A DNA stretch of 64,000 nt, from assembly GCF_005239225.2 (NCBI RefSeq), contig NC_133296.1:6696001-6760000 (forward strand). Direction: 5' to 3'. The translations under genes were made by a program, and so were the position numbers. A model generated the notes under the pieces. The model ran no database searches and had not been told where the DNA came from. It saw only the letters and a program-made list of their open reading frames with translations. The DNA is from Populus alba (taxonomy: Eukaryota; Streptophyta; Magnoliopsida; Malpighiales; Salicaceae). Shown piece after piece: positions 1 to 9,674 of the stretch (its first letter is position 1; each line of letters begins with the position of its first letter).

Positions 1-1
1 G

Positions 2-550
2 GTACTAGCTGAGAGAAAGATTCATTTAGTGTATGGGGGAGGCAGCCTTGGGTTAATGGGAGGTGTGTCAATGGCTGCATTTTTGGGAGGCAGTCAAGTT
101 TTGGGGGTTGTCCCCAAAGCTTTAGCAAATGGGGACATCATTGGAAAAACAATTGGAGAAGAACTACAGGTCCCAACAATGTTTGATCGACTGAATACCA
201 TGTTTAACCATGTTGATGCCTTCATTGCCTTACCAGGTGGTCTGGGCACATTGGAAGAGATCTTTCATATTTCATCTTGGGCCCAACTGCACATTCACCA
301 TAAACCTATAGGTTTGTTAAATGTTAATGATTTTTATGATAAGTTGCTGTCTTTCCTTGATCAAGCTGTGGAACAGGAATTTCTAACATCTTCGGCACGA
401 CGAATCATAATCTCTGCTGCTACTGCTGAACAATTGATTGACCAACTACAATCTTTCATCCCTGTCATTGATCCCTGCATGAGTCGTCTAGATTGGTCAA
501 CTAAGGAAAGCCGTAAAAAGCTTAGATTAGATTTGAGCCTTCATCTGTGA
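2..550 (+). CDS. Retroelement-borne LOG-like cytokinin phosphoribohydrolase, C-terminal 182 residues (start off window)
   Basis: LOG enzymes remove ribose 5-phosphate from cytokinin nucleotides and release active free-base cytokinin. The reading frame is open from the first bases to a TGA at 548-550. Visible family motifs are the glycine-rich YGGGSLGLMG near the start and PGGLGTLEE in the middle, the PGGxGTxxE signature of the family, followed by a long conserved helix-rich tail. There are no introns, unlike plant LOG genes, which are normally split into several exons, so a cDNA origin is likely. About 35 N-terminal residues present in the copy at 4217 lie off the left edge. This is the only one of the three copies without a visible stop. 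The position after the conserved Arg in the usual M..RK..M motif is Leu here, so activity is uncertain. Confidence 0.75.
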   Translation, partial: VLAERKIHLVYGGGSLGLMGGVSMAAFLGGSQVLGVVPKALANGDIIGKTIGEELQVPTMFDRLNTMFNHVDAFIALPGGLGTLEEIFHISSWAQLHIHHKPIGLLNVNDFYDKLLSFLDQAVEQEFLTSSARRIIISAATAEQLIDQLQSFIPVIDPCMSRLDWSTKESRKKLRLDLSLHL

Positions 551-710
551 AACCTTGTGTCTTTTGGTTTTATTAATAGCATATTATTTTGTTTTGTTAC
601 TTCTTATGTTTGTTTAAGTGTGTTTCAGGTTTGTCATTGTTTGCTGTTTCAGGTGATGTCTTTTATACTCTATCTTTCTACCTTCGAACATTGAGGACAA
701 TGTCTCGTTT

Positions 711-728
711 TGGTTGGGGGGAGAGGGT
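711..728 (+). other. Internal polypurine-tract-like sequence
   Basis: GGTTGGGGGGAGAGGG lies about 1.08 kb before the LTR. A second very similar tract abuts the LTR at 1798-1811. The complete minus-strand element keeps the sequence before this tract joined directly to the sequence after the second one. Confidence 0.5.
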
Positions 729-1234
729 AGTAGTTTAAAAAAAAATAAAAAAAATACTAACTTGCTAACTGTTTTTGTTATTATTAAAACCATTTGACAA
801 AATTGTTATTAGGATGGCAGAGTATGGAATCAATTTTATTGACTCTAGAGACGCGTCTTAGTAAGTTTCATTACCAAGGTCTATCATAATACTTCTTGAA
901 ATATTCAGGTTTACAAACTCTTACATTGTTATCACTTGATTCTGCTCCTATACTCATTTAACAAGTATTATTAAACCTTCATTTTCACACACACACTTTA
1001 ACATATGATTGTGGGTTGCACATTGGATTATTACAGTAATTATGTTCTTTTGTTGAAGGTAACAACTAAGGGTAAAGGATAGTATATAATTTGCAAAAAA
1101 AAAAAAAAAAAACACAAAAAAACAAAAAGAAAAACAAAAAAGAAAAAAAAAGAGAAAAAGAAAAAAAAAGATAGTATTGATTGATGATAATAAAACGTGG
1201 ATAAGTTTGGTTTCGTAGCCTCCATAACCTAAGC

Positions 1235-1480
1235 AATTAAGCCCGAAGGGGTGTTTTAACACCTAATACCCTAAAGTCAACTGACTTGGGAGCTATTGGC
1301 CCAAAGCTTGTTACATGGGTTAAGGAGAAAAGCTTAAGGGAATCAAACATTGCACTACCTACGTATTAGTATCTGCAACCCGAGTTGTTAAGCTCGTAGG
1401 GGTGTCTCAACACCTAATGCCCTAAGACCAACTGGTCTGGGAGTCATTAACCTAAAACTCGTTACATGGGTTAAAGATAC
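1235..1480 (+). repeat. Duplicated unit with three covarying hairpins
   Basis: Two units, about 1238-1323 and 1389-1473, align closely. Each contains GGTGT...ACACC, then a stem with loop AACT, then a third stem, and ends in GTTACATGGGTTAA. The second stem is AAGTC with GACTT in the first unit and AGACC with GGTCT in the second, so three base pairs changed on both sides. The third stem is GAGC with GCTT in one and GAGT with ACTC in the other. Confidence 0.6.
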
Positions 1481-1797
1481 ATTGTGTTTTAAGTTGTATG
1501 TGTATATAAATAAAAAGAAAAAAAACTAATCCCAACCCAAGGAAGTTCACCTTAAACATTTGAACATAATATTGTTTTCTTCCAACAAAAGCCCCATCAT
1601 CTATGTTTTCATTGAGCACACAAAAAGAAGGTTTATTAATATCTTGTTTAAGAAGTATGAAGCAGGAATATAAATTTAATGAGAGTTTGTTTATCTGGAT
1701 AGATTAATGGAAGTTGAATGATGAATGCCTTGCTTTGTGGAACTTGCAAATTGTTTCTCTATTTTAACGCTTTAGATTACTAGGGACTTGTAATAAG

Positions 1798-1811
1798 CTG
1801 GTTGGGGGGTG
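1798..1811 (+). other. Polypurine tract next to LTR
   Basis: CTGGTTGGGGGGTG directly precedes the TG that opens the LTR at 1812. This is the expected primer position for plus-strand DNA synthesis in LTR retrotransposons. Confidence 0.7.
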
Positions 1812-3361
1812 TGATTAGTACTTAAAAGTGCATGTTTATCAAGGTTTTATATCATCATTTTGCACTTGAAGTATCAATAACTCATTAACTAAAGTATGTT
1901 TTATAATAACAAGTTTGATATTATAAGATACCTTAATTTATGGTAAATGCTCATTTTAAATGCAGGACTATCACATAAATAAAAGGATTGATTGATGAGT
2001 TTAAGCATTGAAAGTTAAAGGACAAAGAGATGGCCAAACTTAGAAAAGAGATGTCGGTGCAGTCCAAACCGGAACAGTGCTCGGTAATTGGATCATATCT
2101 GGAGCTCTAGATCTCGGATTTAGGTCCAATTTATATGGATGGAAAGGTAAAACATAGGCCTACAACTTTCATTTGGACACCAAGATCTAAGAAGGCCGTT
2201 TTCAAGTCCAAAATATAGGAACAACGAAGAAGTCCGAAGCTGTCCTGCAGCCCAGACACTATTTAGTGTTCAGCCCATATCTTGAGTTCTAGAAGTCCAA
2301 ATGACCTCATCTTTTTTTTTGTTGGAAAGCTGAGACAATTTCCTAGAACATTCCTGAGGATTCTGGGCAAATTATGATGTTAGCAATGACGTCTTGTTCA
2401 GACAAGAAGATAAGGATTGTTATCAAGTCAAGATATGGCCACCCACTCATCAATTAGTCAACAAATCAATAGTTCCAAATTTTGGCCTATAAAAGGAGGC
2501 ACTTACCATGTATTGAGGCATCTTGGTTTCCAGATCAAGATCATGCTCTTGCTTTCTCTCTTTGTATTGCTTATGTTTTGCTTTCATTAATATCAAGTTT
2601 ATGCACTTCATTTCCTTTCCTTTACTTAGTTAACTTCTTTCTCATTTATGTTCTTATCTTGTTCATCTATGTTTCTTTCATTCATTATGTTTAGCTAAGT
2701 TAATTATGTCAAGGTGAAAAGGGTACACTAATGGTGTAAGAATAAGTATAATATAAACTTAACATGGACCTTAACGTTGGATACTAACATGTTTTATATT
2801 TGTTATCTTGTTCACTTTTAATACTTTGCTTGTTAAATGGTTAATCTAGATTTATGTTGTATAACACTTGGTACAACAAATACTTGGTACTTTCATAGCC
2901 CATACTGTATGGTATAACCGACACCTGAGCTATGAAAGGGACTTGATTTGTTGTTAACATAAGTTATAATCATGAATGCCTGCCAACATTTACAAGTATT
3001 AGCTTTATTCGAATAAGATAACTAATGTAATCATGTTAACAATTTATAATCTGATTGGAACCTCCTTTATGTGTGGTTTCCAATTGAGTAATAAGAGTTT
3101 ATATTATACTTGTTTGAAGTACCATTAGTGGATCCTCTAACCTTGACATTTGTTTTTATCGTTGTTTAATCTTTACATCAATCTTTCATCTCAAATTTCT
3201 CTTTATTATTACTATTACTATTATTGTTATTATTGTTGTTGTATTGTTATTTATAATTTATACAATAAACCTCTTTGTGGTTCGACCCCGGTCTTGCCGG
3301 GTTATTTATTACTTCGACACTCCTGCACTTGGGAGAAGACATCAAGCTTTTGGTCGTGTCA
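1812..3361 (+). mobile_element. LTR of LOG-carrying element, shared by two tandem units
   Basis: It begins TGATTAGTAC after a polypurine tract and ends GGTCGTGTCA, matching both LTRs of the minus-strand element. It is 1550 bp against 1733 bp in the complete element; part of the difference is a TAA-rich microsatellite and flanking sequence missing near the 3' end. It serves as 3' LTR of the unit on its left and 5' LTR of the unit on its right. A short open frame at 2482-2694 recurs in other LTR copies but spans the TATA box and has no ATG start, so I do not call it a gene. Confidence 0.85.
2488..2494 (+). promoter_or_regulatory. LTR TATA box
   Basis: TATAAAA within CCTATAAAAGGAGGC is conserved in all four LTR copies of the window (also 6700-6706 plus, 38278-38284 and 47326-47332 minus). 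Its position near the middle of the LTR fits the U3/R boundary. Confidence 0.65.
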
Positions 3362-3425
3362 ATAATTGTGCAATTCTCTGCTCTTTCTTCTTTCTTTGAA
3401 TCTCCCATCCAATTCTCATTTGAAA

Positions 3426-3974
3426 ATGGACACCACTCTTGAAAAATTGAAAAAGTATTTTCCCACTCTGCCTCGGAATGCGATTACAAAAATTTACCGT
3501 GCTAGGTGTGAAAGATTGAGGTTGTTAATGAACCATGGAATTCCTGAAGATATTCGTTGGCTGATTGAAGCAAAGGTCCGATTATCAGGTGAGTCCTCCA
3601 ATTCTTTCATTTCACACATGCCTGGAACAGGTAAAAGCACTTTTGCAAAGAAACGTTGTGCAAAACGACTGAAAGTCTGTCACAGATGTGCCAGATGGAC
3701 TTGTAATGCGACATGTCGTTCTTTAGGAATGGTATCTGTAAACCGTGAAGATAAAATACAATTCATTAAGGATGGCCTGAGTAAGGGGTCTTTAGATAAT
3801 CTTTTGTTGACCTTTGAGACGCATCCTAGTGGAGATGTGCATTGTGTAATTCATGATTTATGGCCACAATTCCATAAAGAACATGATCAACTTAGTCTTG
3901 GGAATCTGACTAAAAAAGACCCTGTTTGCCAGTTTTTAAGAAAACTGGATGGGAAGCCTATCCCCGACCTATAG
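3426..3974 (+). CDS. Retroelement-borne cysteine-rich basic protein, carlavirus nucleic-acid-binding-protein-like
   Basis: Encodes 182 residues from the ATG at 3426. A longer frame runs upstream to the LTR but has no ATG. The middle carries a Gly/Ser-rich lead, a basic cluster (KKRCAKRL) and a compact cysteine motif of the form C-x2-C-x4-C-x3-C (CHRCARWTCNATC), followed by a conserved helical stretch with a Phe-Ile pair. This order (basic stretch, CHRC-type finger, trailing helix) resembles the 3'-proximal cysteine-rich nucleic-acid-binding proteins of carlaviruses, some of which act in silencing suppression or as transcription factors. Poplar mosaic virus is a carlavirus, so a virus source in this host is plausible. 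The homology call is from pattern recognition only. A second copy with a shorter frame is at 40107-40571. The gene lies between LTR and LOG-like gene with no gag-pol. Confidence 0.6.
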   Translation: MDTTLEKLKKYFPTLPRNAITKIYRARCERLRLLMNHGIPEDIRWLIEAKVRLSGESSNSFISHMPGTGKSTFAKKRCAKRLKVCHRCARWTCNATCRSLGMVSVNREDKIQFIKDGLSKGSLDNLLLTFETHPSGDVHCVIHDLWPQFHKEHDQLSLGNLTKKDPVCQFLRKLDGKPIPDL

Positions 3975-4216
3975 AGGGCGTTTAAGCCTTTCTTGGACGT
4001 AAAACCAAGGGAAGATGTGAGCCACAATCACAACTACCTGTACATACATGCTTTGTTAAAATAAATAAATAAATAAAGAGAGAGAGTGTGAGACTACAGC
4101 TGGCCTACATATAGGTGGTATGATTGTATTTTCACTTTTTCATCTATAAATTCTTCTCTTCCTTCCCTTCATTTCTACTTATCCCATACATTCATCAAAT
4201 ATAGAAGTGTGTAGAA
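3975..4216 (+). promoter_or_regulatory. Spacer with internal promoter for the LOG-like gene
   Basis: Between the two cargo genes lie a TAAA/GA-rich stretch (about 4060-4090) and a TATA box, TATAAAT at 4145-4151, 66 bp before the LOG ATG at 4217. The segment is a pyrimidine-rich leader of ordinary plant type. The same TATA box is kept in the minus-strand copy at 39850-39856. This suggests, but does not prove, that LOG has its own transcript. Confidence 0.5.
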
Positions 4217-4870
4217 ATGGCAGGTTCCTCAAGTCATCACATAAGAAATATTTGTGTTTTCAGTGGATCCAGCCCTGGGAAAGAAAAAGAGTTTTTAGAA
4301 TCAGCAAATCATCTTGGTCAAGTACTAGCTGAGAGAATGATTCATTTAGTGTATGGGGGAGGCAGCTTTGGGTTAATGGGAGGTGTTTTAATGGCTGTAT
4401 TTTTAGGAGGCAATCAAGTTTTGGGGGTTGTCTCCAAAGCATTGATAAATGGGGACATCATTAGAAAAACAATTGGAGAGGAATTACAGGTCCCAACAAT
4501 GTCTGATCGACTGAATGCCATGTTTAGCCATGTTGATGCCTTCATTGCCTTACCAGGTGGTCTGGGCACATTGGAAGAGATCTTTCATATTTCCTCTTGG
4601 GCCCAACTGCACATTCACCATAAACCTATAGGTTTGTTAAATGTTAATGGTTTTTATGATAAGTTGTTGTCTTTCCTTGATCAAGCTGTGGAACAGGAAT
4701 TTCTAACATCTTTAGCATGACAAATCATAATCTCTACTGCTACTGCTGAACAATTGATTGACCAACTACAATTTTTCATCCCTATCATTGATCCTTGCAT
4801 GAGTCGCCTAGATTGGTCAGCTAAGGAAAGCCGTAAAAAGCTTAGATTAGATTTGAGCCTTCATCGGTGA
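4217..4870 (+). pseudogene. Retroelement-borne LOG-like gene, premature stop
   Basis: The full-length frame is 654 nt including the stop (217 residues). An in-frame TGA at 4718-4720 ends translation after 167 residues and removes about 50 C-terminal residues. At the homologous position the other copies have a CGA arginine codon. The N-terminal nucleotide-binding segment (FSGSSPGKEK, YGGGSFGLMGG) and PGGLGTLEE at about residues 114-122 are intact. The frame after the stop is still open to 4870. The copy is intronless and preceded by its own TATA box. The residue after the conserved Arg of the family M..RK..M motif is Leu. Probably inactive in this copy. Confidence 0.8.
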
Positions 4871-6025
4871 AACCTTGTGTCTTTTGGTTTTATTAATAGC
4901 ATATTATTTTGTTTTGTTACTTCTTATATTTGCTTAAGTGTGTTTCAGGTTTGTCATTGTTCACTGTTTCAGGTGATGTCTTCTATACTCTATCTTTCTA
5001 CCTTAGGACATTGAGGACAATGTCTCGTTTTGGTTTGGGGGAGAGGGTAGTAGTTTAAAAAAAAGGAATTATTCTTGAGACGCATCTTAGTAAAAATTTT
5101 CTAATGGTTATTTGCAATATTCATAACAAGGCCTATTAGAATACTTCTTGAAATATTCAGGTTTACAAACTCTCGCATTGTTATCACTTGATTATGCTCA
5201 TATACTCATTTAACAAGTATTATTAAACCTTCATTTTCACACACACACTTTAACATATGATTGTGGGTTGCACATTGGATTATTACATTATTTATATTCT
5301 TTTGTTGAAGGTAACAACTAAGGGGAAGGGATAGTATATAATTTGCAAAAAAAAAAAATTATTGATAATATTGATGATAATAGAAACGTAGATAAGTTTG
5401 GTTTTGTAGCCTCCCTAACCTAAGCAATTAAGCCCGAAGGGGTGTTTTAACACCTAATACCCTAAAGTCAACTGACTTGGGAGCTATTGGCCCAAAGCTT
5501 GTTACATGGGTTAAGGAGAAAAGCTTAAGGGAATCAAACATTGCACTATCTACGTATAAGTATTTGCAACCCGAGTTGTTAAGCTCGTAGGGGTGTCTCA
5601 ACACCTAATGCTCTAAGACCAACTAGTTTGGGAGTCATTAGCCTAAAACTCGTTACATGGGTTAAAGATACATTGTGTTTTAAGTTGTATGTGTATATAA
5701 ATAAAATAAAATTAAAAATAATAATAATAATAATAATAATCCCAACCCAAGGAAGTTCACCTTAAACATTTGAACATAATATTGTTTTCTTCCAACAAAA
5801 GCCCCATCATCTATGTTTTCATATATTGAGCACATAAAAAGAAGGTTTATTAATATCTTATTTAAGAAGTATGAAGCAGTAATATAAATTTAATGAGAGT
5901 TTGTTTATCTGGATAGATTAATGGAAGTTGAATGATGAATGCCTTACTTTGTGAAACTTGCAAATTGTTTCTCTATTTTAACGCTTTAGATTACTAGGGA
6001 CTAGTAATAAGCTGGTTGGGGGGTG
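4871..6025 (+). other. 3' noncoding region of second LOG unit
   Basis: Corresponds to 551-1811. It holds the first purine tract (5031-5047), the same hairpin units at about 5425-5670 and the LTR-adjacent polypurine tract (6011-6025). It differs by small indels, including a TAA microsatellite near 5712-5740. No gene seen. Confidence 0.6.
5425..5670 (+). repeat. Second copy of the duplicated hairpin unit
   Basis: Aligns with 1235-1480. The first unit keeps AAGTC/GACTT. In the second unit the stem partner has decayed (AGACC against AGTTT), so pairing is partly lost here. Confidence 0.5.
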
Positions 6026-7206
6026 TGATTAGTACTTAAAAGTGCATGTTTATCAAGGTTTTATATCATCATTTTGCACTTGAAGTATCAATAACTCCTT
6101 AACTAAAGCTTGTTTTATAATAACAAGTTTGATACTATAAGATACCTTAATTTATGGTAAATGCTCATCTTAAATGCAGGCCTATCACATAAATAAAAGG
6201 ATTGATTGATGAGTTTAAGTGTTGAATGTGAAAGGACAAAGAGATGGCCAAACTTAGAAAAGAGATGCCGGTGCAGTCCAAACCGGAACATTGCTCGGTA
6301 ATTGGATCATATCTGGAGCTCTAGATCTCGGATTTAGGTCCATTTTATATGGATGGAAAGGTAAGACAAAGGCCTACAACTTTCATGGGATCCCAAGATT
6401 TAAAAAGGCCGTTTTGACGTCCAAACTGAAGGAACAACGAAGAAGTCCAAAGTTGTCCTACAGCCCAGACATTATTTAGTGTTCAGCCCATATCTTGAGT
6501 TCTAGAAGTACAAATGACCTCATCTTTTTTTTGTTGGAAAGCTGAGATAATTTCCTAGAACATTCTTGAGGATTCTGGGAAAATTATGATGTTAGAAATG
6601 ACATCTTGTTCAGACAAGAAGATAAGGATTGTCATCAAGTCAAGATGTGGCCACCCACTCATCAATTAGTCAACAAATCAATAGTTCCAAATTTTGGCCT
6701 ATAAAAGGAGGCACTTACCATGTATTGAGGCATCTTGGTTTCCAGATCAAGATCATGCTCTTGCTTTCTCTCTTTGTATTGCTTATGTTTTGCTTTCATT
6801 AATATCAAGTTTATGCACTTCATTTCCTTTCCTTTACTTAGTTAACTTCTTTCTCATTTATGTTCTTATCTTGTTCATCTATGTTTCTTTCTTTCATTAT
6901 GTTTAGCTAAGTTAATTATGTTAAGGTGAAAAGGGTACACTAATGGTGTAAGAATAAGTATAATATAAACTTAACATGGACCTTAACGTTGGATACTAAC
7001 ATGTTTTATATTTGTTATCTTGTTCACTTTTAATACTTTGCTTGTTAAATTGTTAATCTAGATTTATGTTGTATAACACTTGGTACAACAAATACTTGGT
7101 ACTTTCATAGCCCATACTATATGGTTTAACCGACACCTGAGCTATGAAAGGAACTTGATTTGTTGTTAACATAAGTTATAATCATGAATGTCTGCCAACA
7201 TTTACA
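6026..7206 (+). mobile_element. 3' LTR of second LOG unit, truncated
   Basis: Begins TGATTAGTAC after a polypurine tract and matches the LTR at 1812-3361 up to about 7206, then departs into unrelated sequence. The last 360 bp or so of the LTR are missing, so an insertion or deletion broke it. The LTR TATA box is kept at 6700-6706. Confidence 0.8.
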
Positions 7207-7929
7207 TTTAAACTTAGTAGATCTTCCTAGACCTCCACGGTCTTCAAGAACCTTAGTAGATCTTCCTCTTCTATATACCTTAAAACATTCAAAAATGGGA
7301 AAAATATGTCAACAAATATAGGCATATATAGTAATCATAAAATGATCATTGTACATAACTTCTTCAACATATACTCTTTTTATCACTTACATTTAAACTT
7401 ATGTTGGGGTATTAGAAGGATCCCAAAGCCACTTTAAATGTTTTGCTAAGAACTGAAATTAGTGAATTCATGCACGAAAACATAAATTCATGGTCACAAA
7501 AATGAAAGAGAGATGGTTGTCAACGTTATGCATACATGCCCCAACATGTTTCCTATATTTGTCTCATTGTGGGATTTATGACACATACCGCCCCATCACA
7601 CCTTTTTAATCCAGTTATATGCAGATTATTTACATTAAAACTTGAAAGATTTTTAAGATTTTATTTAACATCATTGATATAAAATACCTTAAGATGAAGG
7701 TCTTCCCTCTTTTTCACGAATGCCAAGCGAAAATCTGTTATTATTTCCTCATTGAACAACAAGCAGAGAGACCTCATTGAACAACTCGTAAGTGAGCCAC
7801 AAAAAGATTCCGCAAACCTCACTTTCTTCCAATCATTTAGTTCTTGGATTATATGTAACTGAAACTTCATCATAGTTGAATTATTAGGCATGCAACCAAG
7901 TATAAAATTATACAGAACTCTTAATGTTT
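7207..7929. other. Spacer, no gene seen
   Basis: AT-rich sequence right of the truncated LTR. A 97-codon frame on the minus strand (about 7661-7955) overlaps the end of the RPB8 relic in another frame. It has no recognisable motif and probably lies in former 3' untranslated sequence. Confidence 0.4.
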
Positions 7930-8917
7930 CTACATCTTCCTCATCAACATAAAATAGTTTTTATCAAGCTGAAACCTGGCAAGCGAGCTAGGACTCCCCC
8001 TCAGCAACAGTTGAAGTCCACCAAATGAAATGCAGATCTCCCTAAAGCCAAAAAAAAAAAAAAAAGAGATACATATATCAGTTAAAAGACCAATAGCCAT
8101 ATACCTGGATGAAATAAGCTATTCCATAATCTATTATGAATGAAGATGCATTATGACTTCTAAACAGACTCGACGAAAGCGACTTTTGTGTAATTACAAG
8201 TATGGCACATACAACTTGAAATCAGCTCCTGAACCTTCCTTGTCAATTTTGTAAAGTTTCTCGTGTGTCACATACTCAAACTTGTCTTCTTTGGATGGTT
8301 GCTTACCCTGTAAGAGGATGGGATACAGCAAGTAGGCAGCATTAATAGAAATGAATTGTGAGATTGCAATATGAAAAGAAACAAATAAACAAACATCACT
8401 AACATAATGTAAATTTTTTTCTACTACATTGTTCAAGTACGTTATTGCTGAGATCCTGCCCTAACACATAGCCTCAGATCATTGTACCAGCCCCAATTTG
8501 TTTTTGTGACCTAATAGCAATAGAACTTCGGTTTTGTCTAGAAAACTAGTAGACAAGTTCACATCATGCAAATCAACTAATAAACTTGCAAGGTCGTTAT
8601 TCCATCATTACAAGTTGGTTGTAATAATAGCACATGACTTGTACTTTTTGAAAACCAGGTAATTGTCAATGGCTTTGAAAAGAAAGTGAAAAAAAAAAAT
8701 ATGTTGTTAGTGCTAATAATAAACCAAGACAAATACAGTAGAGGAATAAAATGCAAACATGTAGAAGAAACATAAGAATACAGAGTATCTAAGTCATTCC
8801 CAACACCAAACATGTTAGAGTGATGACCAAATACCAAAACAGAGAGGAGTATTACCTGCGCATTATGAGGGTCAACCGGAGTGCCATCAGTGTTCAATGT
8901 TCCAGTTAATAGGACTA
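7930..8917 (-). pseudogene. RPB8-like RNA polymerase subunit, C-terminal half only
   Basis: RPB8 is a small common subunit of nuclear RNA polymerases. Three exons read on the minus strand: about 8914-8856, 8307-8216 and 8041-7930, joined at consensus AG and GT sites with the frame kept. The last two encode a segment with FEYVTHEKLYKI, then SFGGLQLLLRG, and end in a family-like LDKNYFMLMRKM and stop. These match the conserved C-terminal half of plant RPB8. The first exon supplies a TLNTDGTP-type segment. The N-terminal half of the roughly 145-residue protein is not found between here and the gene at 9675. It is therefore most likely a 5'-truncated duplicate. Lack of frame damage means recent origin or selection cannot be excluded. 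Confidence 0.65.
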
Positions 8918-9674
8918 CATACCAGCCGATGCTTGACGTTTCTCTAGTTGTCTGTGTTTGAGAGTCTAAGACTCTAAGGAGAGGGGGGGGGGGGGGCGAG
9001 TGCTAGTGTTAGGATTTCAATTGATGCTTGGCGTGTCTCTGGTATTTACGCGATGCAGGTATCAGTCATAATTCAGGATCAGTGCGTCATGGCTCTAAGG
9101 TGAAAGTTTAGTTCCTATTCCTATTTGTTAAATAAATATTCAGTATACATAGAGATGGGATTTTTATTTTTATTTTTTGTCTATATTCTTAATTCTTATT
9201 CTGACATAATTACCAGATCTAGAACATTTAAAACATTCTTTATATTTTAAAAAAATTAATTTTAACCTACTACGAAACATGAGCCAATACATATCAAATT
9301 CGGCCCCTACAACATGCATAGATCACACGAGCTTTGTACTCTGGGATTAAGTTCATGCATCAGAAACCCTCCAAGCAACTCCTACTTTCTAGAGTACAGA
9401 TGAAATTAGGGGGACAACAGTTAACCATAATTGTTGCGAGTGTACAAAGGAAAGAAGAAACAAGGAAGGAGATGTCATGGAACAAAGATTTTTTAAGTAC
9501 ATCCAAGAGGAAAAGTCATTGAGGAGGTAGCATACAGACAACATGCTCCTAATCACAATTGCAAAACTGAATAAACAGAAAAGATCACACAAGCACATCC
9601 TACAACACATAGGTACCCAGGTTTGTTCAGTCACCGGAGTTCAGAACCTAAATGGTGCCACCAGGCTGCATAGG
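8918..9674. other. Spacer, no gene seen
   Basis: Contains a run of G at about 8981-8996 and otherwise nondescript sequence. The missing N-terminal exons of the RPB8 relic are not visible here on either strand. Confidence 0.4.

Larger units (their letters stand above)
551..1811 (+). other. 3' noncoding region of the LOG-carrying element
   Basis: About 1.26 kb separates the LOG stop from the LTR. It holds a first purine-rich tract (711-728), an A-rich stretch (about 1096-1170), a duplicated hairpin-containing unit (1235-1480) and a second purine tract next to the LTR. The complete element at 37226-48006 lacks almost all of it. I see no credible gene; apparent frames here follow from the A/T runs. 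Confidence 0.6.
1..7206 (+). mobile_element. Tandem gag-pol-less derivative of the LOG-carrying Ty3/gypsy element
   Basis: Order on the plus strand: LOG-like 3' part (2-550), long 3' noncoding region, LTR (1812-3361), cysteine-rich protein gene (3426-3974), LOG-like gene (4217-4870), 3' noncoding region, truncated LTR (6026-7206). The same modules occur on the minus strand in the complete element at 37226-48006, where gag-pol lies between LTR and cysteine-rich gene. Here the LTR end (3361) joins directly to sequence that in the complete element lies about 60 bp upstream of the cysteine-rich gene, so primer site, gag and pol are deleted. The left end is outside the window. The right LTR stops inside its sequence near 7206 and no target duplication is visible. 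Confidence 0.85.

Noticed and set aside
954..1262. Phe-rich minus-strand frames
   Set aside because: They are translations of an A-rich tract and have no coding character.
2482..2694. Open frame of about 70 codons repeated in the LTR copies (also 6694-6906)
   Set aside because: It spans the LTR TATA box, has no ATG start and is hydrophobic low-complexity sequence; conservation follows from LTR identity.
7661..7955. 97-codon minus-strand frame overlapping the RPB8 relic end
   Set aside because: No motif recognised, out of frame with RPB8 and probably former 3' untranslated sequence.
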